Of a stretch of DNA of 64,000 nucleotides, positions 1 through 8,435 are shown one piece after another. A model generated the notes under the pieces. It saw nothing but the letters and a program-made list of their open reading frames with translations, had not been told where the DNA came from and did not search any database. Numbering within the stretch: position 1 is the stretch's first letter; the number at the start of each line of letters is the position of its first letter. The DNA is from Betaproteobacteria bacterium Ga0077540 (lineage in GTDB: Bacteria; Pseudomonadota; Gammaproteobacteria; Burkholderiales; Methylophilaceae), in NCBI GenBank assembly GCA_001464125.1, contig LNEP01000003.1, positions 62,001-126,000 on the forward strand, given 5' to 3'. The position numbers were made by a program, and so were the translations under genes.

Positions 1-673
1 CTGAGCGCTGCAGCATGGACATGTGCATGTCCATATGTTCAGGTAATGCTCCAGAATATTGCTCTTTGAAAGTTGCTACTTTGCTCTCTGTAGACTCAAG
101 TTCTTTACGCAGCAATTCAACCTCTTGGCTCAAGAACTCCGTCGTTTCGGTCGCTTTTTCCGTACGAGACTTCACATTTTCATCCAAGAACAGTGTGACC
201 AGTTCATTGGCTACTTTGTGGGTTATATCAGGGCTTTTGTATGAAAATGAGACGTTAAAAGCGATGGTTGCTTTCTTCTCCCATGGGTTTCCAGAGTCAG
301 AACTCACCAATTCAACCAGAATATTGTTACGCATTTCGTTAAGCAATATCGAAGTCGAGTCTTTGTTAATTCTGTCTTCGTACAAACCATACTTTTGCAT
401 GATTCTGTAGAGATTCTCGCGTGTCATCACGCGTTGCTTTATTAATTCAATACGTTCATCAGCCAAGCCATTCACGCTAGACTGAACAATATCTTTTGAA
501 ATCTGCTGAGACTCAACAAGAATCGTGCCGGTGGACTGATAAACTGGAGGTAAAAGAATGGCTACAAGAATTGAAGCGACAATAATCGTACTTGCCACAA
601 TGATAATTTGCCATATTCTGCGTTTAAAAATGGATAGATAGTCATTAAACGTGAGTTCGTATTCAGCAGCCAT
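1..673 (-). CDS. epsF: Polysaccharide chain-length determinant (Wzz family), partial at window edge
   Basis: The frame opens with ATG at 673 and runs off the left end after 224 codons, so only the N-terminal part is present. A membrane helix lies at about residues 22-41, followed by the LPPVYQS segment typical of the Wzz domain. The stretch from about residue 160 onward is polar and coiled-coil-like, as in the periplasmic part of chain-length determinants. The family sets polysaccharide length and works with an inner-membrane polymerase and a Wza-type exporter. It lies 11 bp after epsL in the same operon. The symbol follows the Methylobacillus eps naming and is inferred from neighbours. There is no clear Shine-Dalgarno sequence before the start. 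Confidence 0.85.
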   Translation of the reverse strand, partial: MAAEYELTFNDYLSIFKRRIWQIIIVASTIIVASILVAILLPPVYQSTGTILVESQQISKDIVQSSVNGLADERIELIKQRVMTRENLYRIMQKYGLYEDRINKDSTSILLNEMRNNILVELVSSDSGNPWEKKATIAFNVSFSYKSPDITHKVANELVTLFLDENVKSRTEKATETTEFLSQEVELLRKELESTESKVATFKEQYSGALPEHMDMHMSMLQRS

Positions 674-684
674 GCATTAAATCT

Positions 685-1842
685 TTAAAATAATTGAGGA
701 TGGTTGTAACTTAAAGAAACGCCGATCAAGTAAGCGTTTGCATCGACACCTACAGCTTGTAAAGTGCGGTACTGAATATAAGTTCTCAGACCCCAGTCAT
801 CAGCAAGGTCATATCCATAAAATCCATTCAAACGCTTAAAGCTGGAGTCATTAACATCTCTGGTGATCGACCAGTTAGCATCTGCACCCAAATGATTTTT
901 TTGATTAATATCGTATTGGTAATTGACAGATAAATTATCCACCTCTAGGAATCCACCCAAACCCGAAGGTGTGACATTTCTTGAGATAGAGCCTGCAACC
1001 GTGGATCTTTCGTCAATGACATAGTTAACATTCGCATTACCTACCCAGCCAGTGCCAGCAGAACTGACACGATTCATCCCCACCGCGACACTGTAATCAA
1101 GCTGTGGACTAGCTTTGTAATCGAAACCAACCAAAATATTTCTGGATATGCTAGTACCATTGTTATCAAGCTCAGACACTATCTCGTTACTTAAGGTATT
1201 AGTTTCGTTTTCAAAACGACTAAGGGAAAACTGGACAAAAGGTGTCAGCTTTTCACTATAGAGATAGTTGAGTCGGACGTTGAAATTTTTAGCATTAAAG
1301 TCATCTAAACCTGCGCCTGAGAATACAGTTTCTTGGTAACCCAAGCCTGTAGACATACTTAGTTTCTCTGATATTAAATAACTTACACCTGCGTTGTAGG
1401 ATCTGCTAATCGCACTTCCGTCACTAAACACTAAACCTGTAACACGCTGCTCAGAAACACGAGTACTAGTTTTGGAATAATTGGTAGAAAGAGAAAACTC
1501 TCCTCGTTCAAAACCCCTTACCCATGACAATCCTAAGTTAGGGTCTTTCCTATCCTCACTGATTTCCTCATCGTTTGATCTTTGCAAAAGCACACTGCCG
1601 TTGAAGTTAATAGTATTGACACCATCGCTCCCAACAAAAGTGACTCTAGGTATGACGTTATAAAAAACGACAGACTCTTCATTCGAGTCTGCCATTTGAA
1701 TATTGCTGTCATAGTTAACCGAGACAGGTATAAAAAACCCTGCTGTATATTCCATCGCCGAGACCGAACTGGGCAAAACAGTTAAACCCATGACAAATAA
1801 AATCGGAAGGTTTGCTTTTATTTTTGAAGGCCTTATTGACAT
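685..1842 (-). CDS. epsL: EpsL-like outer-membrane beta-barrel protein of exopolysaccharide locus
   Basis: A 385-residue protein with a signal peptide, probable cleavage after SVSA at residue 29. The rest consists of alternating polar/hydrophobic strands rich in Asn, Ser and Tyr, and it ends in an aromatic residue (PQLF), as expected for an outer-membrane barrel. It matches my recollection of the EpsL family found in XrtB/PEP-CTERM-associated exopolysaccharide operons of methylotrophs. Its likely role is passage or anchoring of the polysaccharide at the outer membrane; the exact function is unproven. It sits between epsE and the chain-length determinant. AGGGTAG lies just upstream of the ATG as a weak ribosome binding site. 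Confidence 0.8.
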   Translation of the reverse strand: MSIRPSKIKANLPILFVMGLTVLPSSVSAMEYTAGFFIPVSVNYDSNIQMADSNEESVVFYNVIPRVTFVGSDGVNTINFNGSVLLQRSNDEEISEDRKDPNLGLSWVRGFERGEFSLSTNYSKTSTRVSEQRVTGLVFSDGSAISRSYNAGVSYLISEKLSMSTGLGYQETVFSGAGLDDFNAKNFNVRLNYLYSEKLTPFVQFSLSRFENETNTLSNEIVSELDNNGTSISRNILVGFDYKASPQLDYSVAVGMNRVSSAGTGWVGNANVNYVIDERSTVAGSISRNVTPSGLGGFLEVDNLSVNYQYDINQKNHLGADANWSITRDVNDSSFKRLNGFYGYDLADDWGLRTYIQYRTLQAVGVDANAYLIGVSLSYNHPQLF

Positions 1843-1871
1843 ACCACTACCCTGTATATTGTTTAACGTAA

Positions 1872-2432
1872 TTATGGCACAAGAATGGTGTCACCAGGCT
1901 GTAACAATAAATTACTTTCTAGGTTTTGACCCTGCATCAAGCGCTCATAATTTACAGGTGTTACAGTCTGTTTATTATTGACGTTTCTGAGCACCTTAAT
2001 TTTAGTTAATTCGGCAAATTTATCAAACCCACCCGCCATGCTTAGAGCTTGCAACACTGTGGTTGGGCCAGTTAAAGGAATTGCGCCTGTTTTGAGGACT
2101 TTACCGATCACGTAGGCTTTATTGCCTTCTACACTGGTAACCACCACGGTCACTTGTGGATCATTCAAATAAACTTTTAACTTTTCAGTAATGCGCTTTT
2201 GTGCTTCTACTGTGGTGACGTTTTCAACGTCTACGCGTCCAGCCAGAGGAAATGTGATGCTACCATCTGGCAATACTTTCACCTCTTTTTGCAGAGTCTC
2301 CTCCCCCCAAACAGAAATAAAGACAGAGTCTCCATAATGTAGGCGATAGTTTTCATCTGCAATTGCGTTTAATGATTGAAAAACGGCTACCAGACTTACC
2401 GTAGCCATTAGAAATAAACGACCGATTTTCAT
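1872..2432 (-). CDS. epsE: Polysaccharide export protein EpsE (Wza-like)
   Basis: 186 residues when started at ATG 2432, which has a strong GGAGGAG four bases upstream; a longer frame to 2474 lacks such a site. A signal peptide covers about residues 1-24, then a polysaccharide-export domain (about 25-100, with YGD..FISVWGE), then an SLBB domain (about 105-150). It ends at GDTILVP. The family forms the periplasmic/outer-membrane export channel. There is no lipobox cysteine, unlike Wza, and the protein is half the length of Wza, so it may need EpsL as its outer-membrane partner (inference). It is the first structural gene after epsA. Confidence 0.88.
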   Translation of the reverse strand: MKIGRLFLMATVSLVAVFQSLNAIADENYRLHYGDSVFISVWGEETLQKEVKVLPDGSITFPLAGRVDVENVTTVEAQKRITEKLKVYLNDPQVTVVVTSVEGNKAYVIGKVLKTGAIPLTGPTTVLQALSMAGGFDKFAELTKIKVLRNVNNKQTVTPVNYERLMQGQNLESNLLLQPGDTILVP

Positions 2433-2462
2433 GAGACTCCTCCGTATAACTAAATCATAATA

Positions 2463-2484
2463 TAAAGATATCACACAATCTTTA
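2463..2484. promoter_or_regulatory. Inverted repeat upstream of epsE, candidate EpsA operator
   Basis: TAAAGAT, eight bases, then ATCTTTA: a perfect 7-bp dyad of 22 bp overall, about 31 bp before the epsE start. The spacing suits a dimeric LuxR-type regulator such as EpsA, encoded immediately upstream. An AT-rich TATATT-like element overlaps it on the minus strand. Binding by EpsA is inference only. Confidence 0.35.
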
Positions 2485-2569
2485 ATTTTAGATTAGTCCA
2501 TACGGGTAACTTTAGAAAAACCGTGTAATTCGCTAATTTTGCAACAGTTTTTAATTATTTGTAATTAAA

Positions 2570-3340
2570 TCAGTTGCCTTTGTGCGGCGCTAATTTTGCT
2601 ACAGCTTGCGCACGACATGAAACATCCAACTTTTGGAAAATGCGTTTCAGATGATTTTTAACAGTATTTGAGCTGATTGAGAGAATCATACCGATTTCGA
2701 TATTGGTTTTACCGCTACGGACCCAATGTAAAATCTCATGCTCACGATCACTCAATGAACCAAGAGCAATGCTCTCTAAGATATCTTCATCAGACATCGA
2801 AGGCTCAATATATTCAACGCGTCTGAGGGCAGCGTCTAGATGTGGCATCAATAACCCAAGCAATGAATGTTGAATGTTGAATACATGAGATTTATCAAAG
2901 AACACATAAATGCAATCATGTTTACCACGCAAGTCTTTTACGCCATAAACCAACAGTGAGTGCATTTCGATTAGATTGCTAGTAAATGGTGTGGGAGACT
3001 GTGCATGAATACCAGCGGCATCAAAACTATTTATGACGAACCATTTTTCATCATTGTCTATCCAGCGTTTATGTAAATTAGCCATCAAGTAAGATACGAT
3101 CCCTGGCGCATCAATTAAACGCTGGGTGGTGAGTCCGGGGATGTTTGATGCTACATCATAATTCAGCTCGCCACCGCTAAAATCACCCCAAGCAGCCACC
3201 AGCACATCATGAGGTAACACAGGGTTCACGTCATCTTTAAGCCAGTTGAAAAAATCCACATGCTTTTCTATCGCGTAGGACTTTTGAATGACTTCGAAAA
3301 TTGCTTCCCAGTTTTGTTTTAAATTGACCATTTGACCCAT
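2570..3340 (-). CDS. epsA: LuxR-type exopolysaccharide regulator EpsA
   Basis: 256 residues. The C-terminal 65 residues are a LuxR helix-turn-helix: LSDREHEIL, then TNIEIGMILSISSNTVKNHL, then IFQKLDVSCRAQAV. The N-terminal ~180 residues resemble the EpsA/autoinducer-type sensory domain. No receiver aspartate phosphorylation site is evident, so it is probably not a two-component response regulator. It heads the exopolysaccharide genes and probably activates them. The start at 3340 is preceded by GAGAG; a second ATG lies three codons in. The AT-rich 190 bp upstream (3341-3532) is the expected promoter region. Confidence 0.85.
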   Translation of the reverse strand: MGQMVNLKQNWEAIFEVIQKSYAIEKHVDFFNWLKDDVNPVLPHDVLVAAWGDFSGGELNYDVASNIPGLTTQRLIDAPGIVSYLMANLHKRWIDNDEKWFVINSFDAAGIHAQSPTPFTSNLIEMHSLLVYGVKDLRGKHDCIYVFFDKSHVFNIQHSLLGLLMPHLDAALRRVEYIEPSMSDEDILESIALGSLSDREHEILHWVRSGKTNIEIGMILSISSNTVKNHLKRIFQKLDVSCRAQAVAKLAPHKGN

Positions 3341-3532
3341 CTCTCACAATAATTGAATTGCTCAGATGCTGTCTTGCACAAACAATACCAACTTTTAAAA
3401 TTAAATAATGTTAATTAATAACAATGAGTTACAAAAAATAAAAATTCACTTTTTAATCGATGATGATTTAATTCTCAACACTAGTGTCACAATCACGACA
3501 ACTGTCTAACAGTAACGAATGTGGTTATCACC

Positions 3533-4075
3533 CTAGCTGATCGCGCGAATTTCAGGCAGATTTCGCCACCAGCCATGCGCATCCATGCCACACCCAAATA
3601 CAAACAAATTAGGCACCGTGAGTGCAGTAAAATCGGATTTCAGGGGTTTGTTTTGTTGATTGAGTTTATCCGCTAACACGACTGTGCTCACCACTTTGGC
3701 ACCCAGTTCAAGACACCTACTGTAAACAGCTTGCAAGGTAATACCTTCATCTAATATGTCATCTACCAACAACACTGTTTTGCCATGCAGGTCCAACGTT
3801 GGCAGTTTAGTCCATACCAAATCTGCACCGGATAAATTTTTATGATAACGATTAGCCTGCACATAATCTAACTCAACTGGCATGGTGAGCTTAGCTAAAA
3901 GCTTAGCTGAAAAATACAATGCTCCAGTCATTACGCACATCATCACAACTGGCGTATCTTTAAAATGTTGATTAATCTGATGTGTAACTACATCAATGGC
4001 AGACTCAACTTCTGAGGCTGAGTATACCAAAGTTGAGTTTTTTAACAGTTGATGTGGGTCAACGGCGACTGTCAA
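3533..4075 (-). CDS. hpt: Hypoxanthine-guanine phosphoribosyltransferase
   Basis: 180 residues, normal for the family. The PRPP-binding signature VLLVDDILDEGITL lies at residues 101-114. This purine salvage enzyme transfers phosphoribosyl from PRPP to hypoxanthine or guanine in the cytoplasm. The gene starts 5 bp after galU ends, so the two are probably cotranscribed. In annotation this subgroup is often named hypoxanthine-guanine phosphoribosyltransferase without experimental substrate proof; a xanthine/guanine preference cannot be excluded. Confidence 0.88.
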   Translation of the reverse strand: MTVAVDPHQLLKNSTLVYSASEVESAIDVVTHQINQHFKDTPVVMMCVMTGALYFSAKLLAKLTMPVELDYVQANRYHKNLSGADLVWTKLPTLDLHGKTVLLVDDILDEGITLQAVYSRCLELGAKVVSTVVLADKLNQQNKPLKSDFTALTVPNLFVFGCGMDAHGWWRNLPEIRAIS

Positions 4076-4080
4076 TCTGA

Positions 4081-4962
4081 TTACTTAATCTCAGAAACCA
4101 CTGATTTTAGATACTCGGCAAAATGCTGCGATATTTCTGGGTGTTTAAGGGCTAACTCAACGTTAGCCTGCATGAAGCCGATTTTACTACCGCAGTCATA
4201 ACGCTTACCTTCAAAGCGATAAGCTAATACTTTCTCGTATTCCATTAACATGGCAATACCATCTGTTAATTGAATTTCACCGCCTTTGCCTGGCTTTACT
4301 TTTTCCAAACAATCGAAAATGTTGCCACTTAAAACGTAACGACCTACTACAGCCAAGGTCGATGGCGCATCCTGTGGTTGAGGCTTCTCAACAATCCCCC
4401 TTAACTGAAGCAGGTTTTGCTCGATAGAAAAGGCATCCACAATACCATAGCTTGCTGTTTCAGATGGTAAGACATCCTCCACTCCCAATACTGAAGCGTG
4501 ATGTTTATCGTAAACATCCACCATTTGTTTCACAACCGATACTTTGGAATCAATCAGGTCATCCGCCAGAATCACAGAGAACGGCTCACTCCCCACTACT
4601 GGTCTTGCACAGAGCACCGCATGGCCAAGACCTAAGGCTTGCGGTTGACGGATATAGATACATGAAACATTTTTAGGCAGAATGCTTCTAAGCATTTTGA
4701 GCACGTCGTGCTTGTTGGCGGCCTCTAATTCTGCTTCTAACTCGTAAGATTTATCGAAATGGTCAGGAATTGAGCGTTTGTTACGACCAGTGACAAAAAT
4801 AAGCTCTGTCGCACCTGCATCAATCGCCTCTTCCACTGCATATTGAATCAGCGGTTTATCGACCACGGGTAGCATTTCTTTGGGGCTTGCTTTGGTAGCA
4901 GGTAGGAAACGGGTACCTAAACCCGCTACCGGAAACACTGCTTTTGTGACTTCTTTTTTCAT
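4081..4962 (-). CDS. galU: UTP-glucose-1-phosphate uridylyltransferase
   Basis: 293 residues, full length. The nucleotidyltransferase motif [11 protein letters not shown] lies at residues 14-24, and [14 protein letters not shown] follows at about 57-70, diagnostic of GalU. It makes UDP-glucose from UTP and glucose 1-phosphate, the sugar donor for exopolysaccharide and lipopolysaccharide. This fits with the nearby eps genes, although it is not part of that operon. An 89-bp gap separates it from hslR, enough for its own promoter. Confidence 0.95.
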   Translation of the reverse strand: MKKEVTKAVFPVAGLGTRFLPATKASPKEMLPVVDKPLIQYAVEEAIDAGATELIFVTGRNKRSIPDHFDKSYELEAELEAANKHDVLKMLRSILPKNVSCIYIRQPQALGLGHAVLCARPVVGSEPFSVILADDLIDSKVSVVKQMVDVYDKHHASVLGVEDVLPSETASYGIVDAFSIEQNLLQLRGIVEKPQPQDAPSTLAVVGRYVLSGNIFDCLEKVKPGKGGEIQLTDGIAMLMEYEKVLAYRFEGKRYDCGSKIGFMQANVELALKHPEISQHFAEYLKSVVSEIK

Positions 4963-5051
4963 ATTCTGTACGCCTATTTCTTATTTTTTGTTGCTATGGT
5001 TAGTGACTGAAATTCACTGTAGAAGATGATAAATTTATTACAATTATGGCA

Positions 5052-5468
5052 TTAAAACTTTATTCCAGTAAATTTTTTTATCTCTCTTAGCTGTCGTTTT
5101 GTGGGTCTACCTGCGCCTCGTTCGCGTGCCGCAAAGTCTTGTTCGTAAGACTCTTTGCGTGCAATATTTCGTTGTTTGCTTGCCTCAGTTTCTTGATACA
5201 GCTGGGCAGCTTCCGGAGCACCCCGTCTAATATTGGATAGGCCGATCACTGCCAATTCAATATCGATGTCTTTACTTTTGATGCTGATGAGCATCCCTAC
5301 TTTTACTTCTCTGGCATTCTTCGCACGCACACCATCAATTCGCACCTTGCCACTGTCCACAGCATCTGCCGCGATGCTTCTGGTTTTAAAAAAGCGCGCT
5401 GCCCACAACCATTTATCCAGTCGGCAGTGTAGTTCGTCTTCTTGTTTAGATGTTATTGAATTATTCAT
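5052..5468 (-). CDS. hslR: Heat shock protein 15 (S4-domain RNA-binding protein)
   Basis: 138 residues. The S4 RNA-binding domain occupies about residues 15-75 (RLDKWLWAARFFKTRS..A...GKVRIDG), followed by a basic helical tail with RPTKRQLREIKKF. Hsp15 binds free 50S subunits carrying nascent chains and helps recycle stalled ribosomes. Length and C-terminal signature match the family. It lies 58 bp downstream of the Lon-like protease gene. Confidence 0.92.
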   Translation of the reverse strand: MNNSITSKQEDELHCRLDKWLWAARFFKTRSIAADAVDSGKVRIDGVRAKNAREVKVGMLISIKSKDIDIELAVIGLSNIRRGAPEAAQLYQETEASKQRNIARKESYEQDFAARERGAGRPTKRQLREIKKFTGIKF

Positions 5469-5526
5469 AAATCTATATCAATCAGTCAATTATTACGCTG
5501 ATACCGTTAATATCGGTCATGAAGCG

Positions 5527-7689
5527 CTATTCAATCAATGGTAACTGATGCAGCCTAGCTTGATTACTTTCCAGTGTTTTTCGGTAGTTAGCTAACGCCT
5601 GCTGCGCGTGGCCTAATACCGAATTTTCTGGATAAGCGCCATAATGATTCTGTACGCCAGCTGTCATCCCAGTCAGGTATTCTATGCCCTCTAATACGTG
5701 GTCTATGACGATGATGTGAAACTGTTTAGCAGCGACTGCCTCCAGCACTTCTTGGTCTAAGAGCAAATGTCGTTGATTACGTCTTGGAATAATGACACCC
5801 TGTTGCCCATCCAACCCTAAAGCTTGGCATACACGGAAGTAACCTTCAATTTTCTCGTTCACACCGCCAATTGGCATTACCTCACCAAACTGGTTAAGAG
5901 CCCCTGTCACCGCTATACCTTGCTTAATAGGTAATCCGGCTAATGCTGATAATAATGCAAACAACTCAGCACACGAAGCAGAGTCACCTTCCACGCCATT
6001 GTACTCTTGCTCAAACACCAATGATGCATTGAGGCTAAGCGGAGCCAACTGCCAAAAGCTGGCACTCAACCAGTTTTGCAAGATAAAAATACCTTTGTCG
6101 TGGTTAGGCCCACTCATATTGACTTCGCGGTCAATATTAATCAGACCTGTTTTACCAGGGTAACAGCGGGCTGTGATGCGAATTGGAGAGCCAAAACTGG
6201 CATCACCTAGTTCTATATGGGTGAGCCCATTGACCTGCCCTACCACTTCACCATGCACTTGAATCAGCAATTCATTATCAATAATGGAATCTCGAATCTG
6301 AGACTCAAAGTATTGATTTCTTTGCGCTTTGGCCTGCAATGCAGCATTCACATGTACTTCGGTCACCAAAGGGGCATCGCCTGCAAAAGCAACGCTTTCT
6401 AACATCAACTGCTCCAGATACGCAAAATTAGTACTGATACGCGTCTGGTCTTCTTCTATTCGTTGCAATGCAATAATCAAGCTAGCCACTGCTTTATTGC
6501 TAAAGTGCGCGCAATGGTGAAACTGACATTTTTGCGCGATATAGCCAGCAATTGCGGCATAGTTCTCTTTGTTGGCCAAAATGCGTTCTGCAAACTCAAC
6601 CTTGATGGGGAAGTAATCAAAAAAGTCTGGTTGTTCATCCAAACAATCATAAAAATCCTCGCGTGTCGCAATCATCACCAATTTGACGTGCGCAGGTATC
6701 AGCGTATTACTAGTGAGCACCGTGCTACTTTGCGCACTACTTGAAATGTCTTCAATCTGCAATGTGCCGTTTCTTAAAAAACGATGAAGCTTTTCTATGA
6801 TTTGTTGACCACTTTGCTCATCATTTAAAACATCCCGCAGGTGAATTAGCAACATACCACCATCTGCCTTGTGCAAATTACCCGCACGTAGTCTTAAAAA
6901 CTCAGGCATCAAGGCACTATCTGCGGTAGGTTCTATCGCACCAAATAATGAAGTTAAACTTGGGTCTTTGTCATAAACCACTGGTTGATGCAGCCCCGCT
7001 GTTTGCGTCCCGCGATTGTCCACTAAAACATTGACGCGAAAACGGGCAAAAAATGCTTCGTTAATCAAACCGTCCATAGGATTATCGGACTCACCGGGCG
7101 GTGGCGGTTGCCATGCTTGCAAATAGCAAAGCACCTCTGGCGCAATACATTTAAGATAGGCTGTTAAATCAGTATGTATGTCTTTGAACGTTTGTAGCAG
7201 TTTTGTGGTTTCCTGCTCCAACCATACTCGCGTTTGCGCAAGCATTTTGGCTTGCGTATCAACTGTTGCCAAAGCTGTTAATTCCGCAATCAAAGCACGA
7301 GCAAAGCCATCCATTTCCGTGCGTAACTTTACACCCTGCCCCACAGCTAATTTGATGAGCGTGGGTTGTGCCAACTGATTAAAATCGTATAGCGCGACCA
7401 AATCATGGAGTGATTGACCGGGAACTGATTGTTTTGCCACTTCTTGCATTGCACTCTGCATGAGAGAAGTACGACCGCTGCCATGCGCACCTAGCACCAA
7501 CACATTAAATCCACGCTGTTGAATATTTAAGCCAAATAAAGCAGCCTTTTTTGCTTCACTTTGTGCAACCCATGCATGAGTATCAGAATGGTCACTAGGT
7601 TTACTGTTTAGCAATTCTGCTGTGGTTTGAAAACCGAGACTATCTTCCGTAATTCTGGCATTCAGGGCTTGTTCATTTAGTATATGCAT
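5527..7689 (-). CDS. Lon-like ATP-dependent protease (AAA + S16 family)
   Basis: 720 residues from ATG 7689; a TTG at 7716 would add nine residues but would overlap moaE, so I prefer the ATG. The Walker A motif GAHGSGRT lies at about residues 67-74. The C-terminal third is a Lon protease domain with the catalytic dyad Ser570 (GDSAS) and Lys613 (GGVNEKIEG), 43 residues apart as in Lon. It lacks the Lon N-terminal substrate domain and belongs to the group annotated Lon-like or LonB-like in proteobacteria (AAA_32 plus Lon_C). Substrates are unknown. It is downstream of moaD-moaE. Confidence 0.85.
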   Translation of the reverse strand: MHILNEQALNARITEDSLGFQTTAELLNSKPSDHSDTHAWVAQSEAKKAALFGLNIQQRGFNVLVLGAHGSGRTSLMQSAMQEVAKQSVPGQSLHDLVALYDFNQLAQPTLIKLAVGQGVKLRTEMDGFARALIAELTALATVDTQAKMLAQTRVWLEQETTKLLQTFKDIHTDLTAYLKCIAPEVLCYLQAWQPPPPGESDNPMDGLINEAFFARFRVNVLVDNRGTQTAGLHQPVVYDKDPSLTSLFGAIEPTADSALMPEFLRLRAGNLHKADGGMLLIHLRDVLNDEQSGQQIIEKLHRFLRNGTLQIEDISSSAQSSTVLTSNTLIPAHVKLVMIATREDFYDCLDEQPDFFDYFPIKVEFAERILANKENYAAIAGYIAQKCQFHHCAHFSNKAVASLIIALQRIEEDQTRISTNFAYLEQLMLESVAFAGDAPLVTEVHVNAALQAKAQRNQYFESQIRDSIIDNELLIQVHGEVVGQVNGLTHIELGDASFGSPIRITARCYPGKTGLINIDREVNMSGPNHDKGIFILQNWLSASFWQLAPLSLNASLVFEQEYNGVEGDSASCAELFALLSALAGLPIKQGIAVTGALNQFGEVMPIGGVNEKIEGYFRVCQALGLDGQQGVIIPRRNQRHLLLDQEVLEAVAAKQFHIIVIDHVLEGIEYLTGMTAGVQNHYGAYPENSVLGHAQQALANYRKTLESNQARLHQLPLIE

Positions 7690-7703
7690 CTTGATACAGT
7701 CTT

Positions 7704-8153
7704 TTATTGTGTCCAACGTGCTTGTGCTTCATCATCCGAAGCCTTTGCTTCTACCCAACGTGCACCTTGGCTATTGGTTTCTTTTTTCCAAAATGGCGCT
7801 TGTGTTTTCAGATAATCCATGACAAATTCACAGGCAGAAAATGCAGCTTGGCGGTGTGCACTAGAGATGGCCACTAGCACGATTTGATCAGTGGGCAATA
7901 AAGTACCGACACGATGAATAACGACTGCATCGATGATATCCCAGCGTTGCTTTGCCTGATCGACAATAGCCTGCAGAGCCTTTTGCGTCATTTCGGGATA
8001 ATGTTCTAGCGTGAGCGTAGTTACCTCAGCACTGTCATTGATATCGCGCACCAAACCAACGAAACTGACAATCGCACCCACTTTAGGGTTATGTTTGCGC
8101 AAATCATCCAGCACCTGCGCCATGTCAAAATCATCAGTTTGCACCCGAATCAC
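7704..8153 (-). CDS. moaE: Molybdopterin synthase catalytic subunit
   Basis: 149 residues with a GTG start at 8153, two bases after the moaD stop codon. The active-site region YLKTQAPFWKKE carries Lys116 and Lys123, equivalent to the essential lysines of E. coli MoaE. It converts precursor Z (cPMP) to molybdopterin using thiocarboxylated MoaD. Other molybdenum cofactor genes are not in the window. Confidence 0.95.
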   Translation of the reverse strand: MIRVQTDDFDMAQVLDDLRKHNPKVGAIVSFVGLVRDINDSAEVTTLTLEHYPEMTQKALQAIVDQAKQRWDIIDAVVIHRVGTLLPTDQIVLVAISSAHRQAAFSACEFVMDYLKTQAPFWKKETNSQGARWVEAKASDDEAQARWTQ

Positions 8154-8155
8154 AA

Positions 8156-8413
8156 TTAACCGCCTGTCACAGGAGGAAAAAAAGCCACTTCATCACCATC
8201 TTCAAAAGTCGCCAAATCATCCACTAAATTATGATTGATAGCTGCTCTGACCACGAGCTTGCCACTAAATAAATTGGCCCACACTTCTCCACGCTTAGAT
8301 AACCAGTGCTTAAGCGCAGTAATGGTTTCAATATCCTCTGGTAAATCCACATCTTCGGAAGAATAATTGACTGCCTCTTTAATGCGGGCGAAATACAAGA
8401 CTTTAATTTGCAT
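8156..8413 (-). CDS. moaD: Molybdopterin synthase sulfur-carrier subunit
   Basis: 85 residues from ATG 8413; an upstream in-frame ATG at 8452 is unlikely because it would overlap the end of rmuC and MoaD proteins begin at this point (MQIKVLYFARIKE). A ubiquitin-like fold is expected. The C-terminus PPVTGG ends in the Gly-Gly that is adenylated and thiocarboxylated. It is translationally close to moaE, its partner in molybdopterin synthase. Confidence 0.93.
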   Translation of the reverse strand: MQIKVLYFARIKEAVNYSSEDVDLPEDIETITALKHWLSKRGEVWANLFSGKLVVRAAINHNLVDDLATFEDGDEVAFFPPVTGG

Positions 8414-8435
8414 AATATTGACTTCTAACTGAAAG

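Noticed and set aside
13-36. ATGGACAT/ATGTCCAT inverted repeat near the left edge
   Set aside because: It lies inside the chain-length determinant and reflects a Met-Asp-Met-His-Met run.
7690-7716. TTG start for the Lon-like protease
   Set aside because: It overlaps the moaE stop, lacks a ribosome binding site, and adds residues not needed by the family; ATG 7689 preferred.
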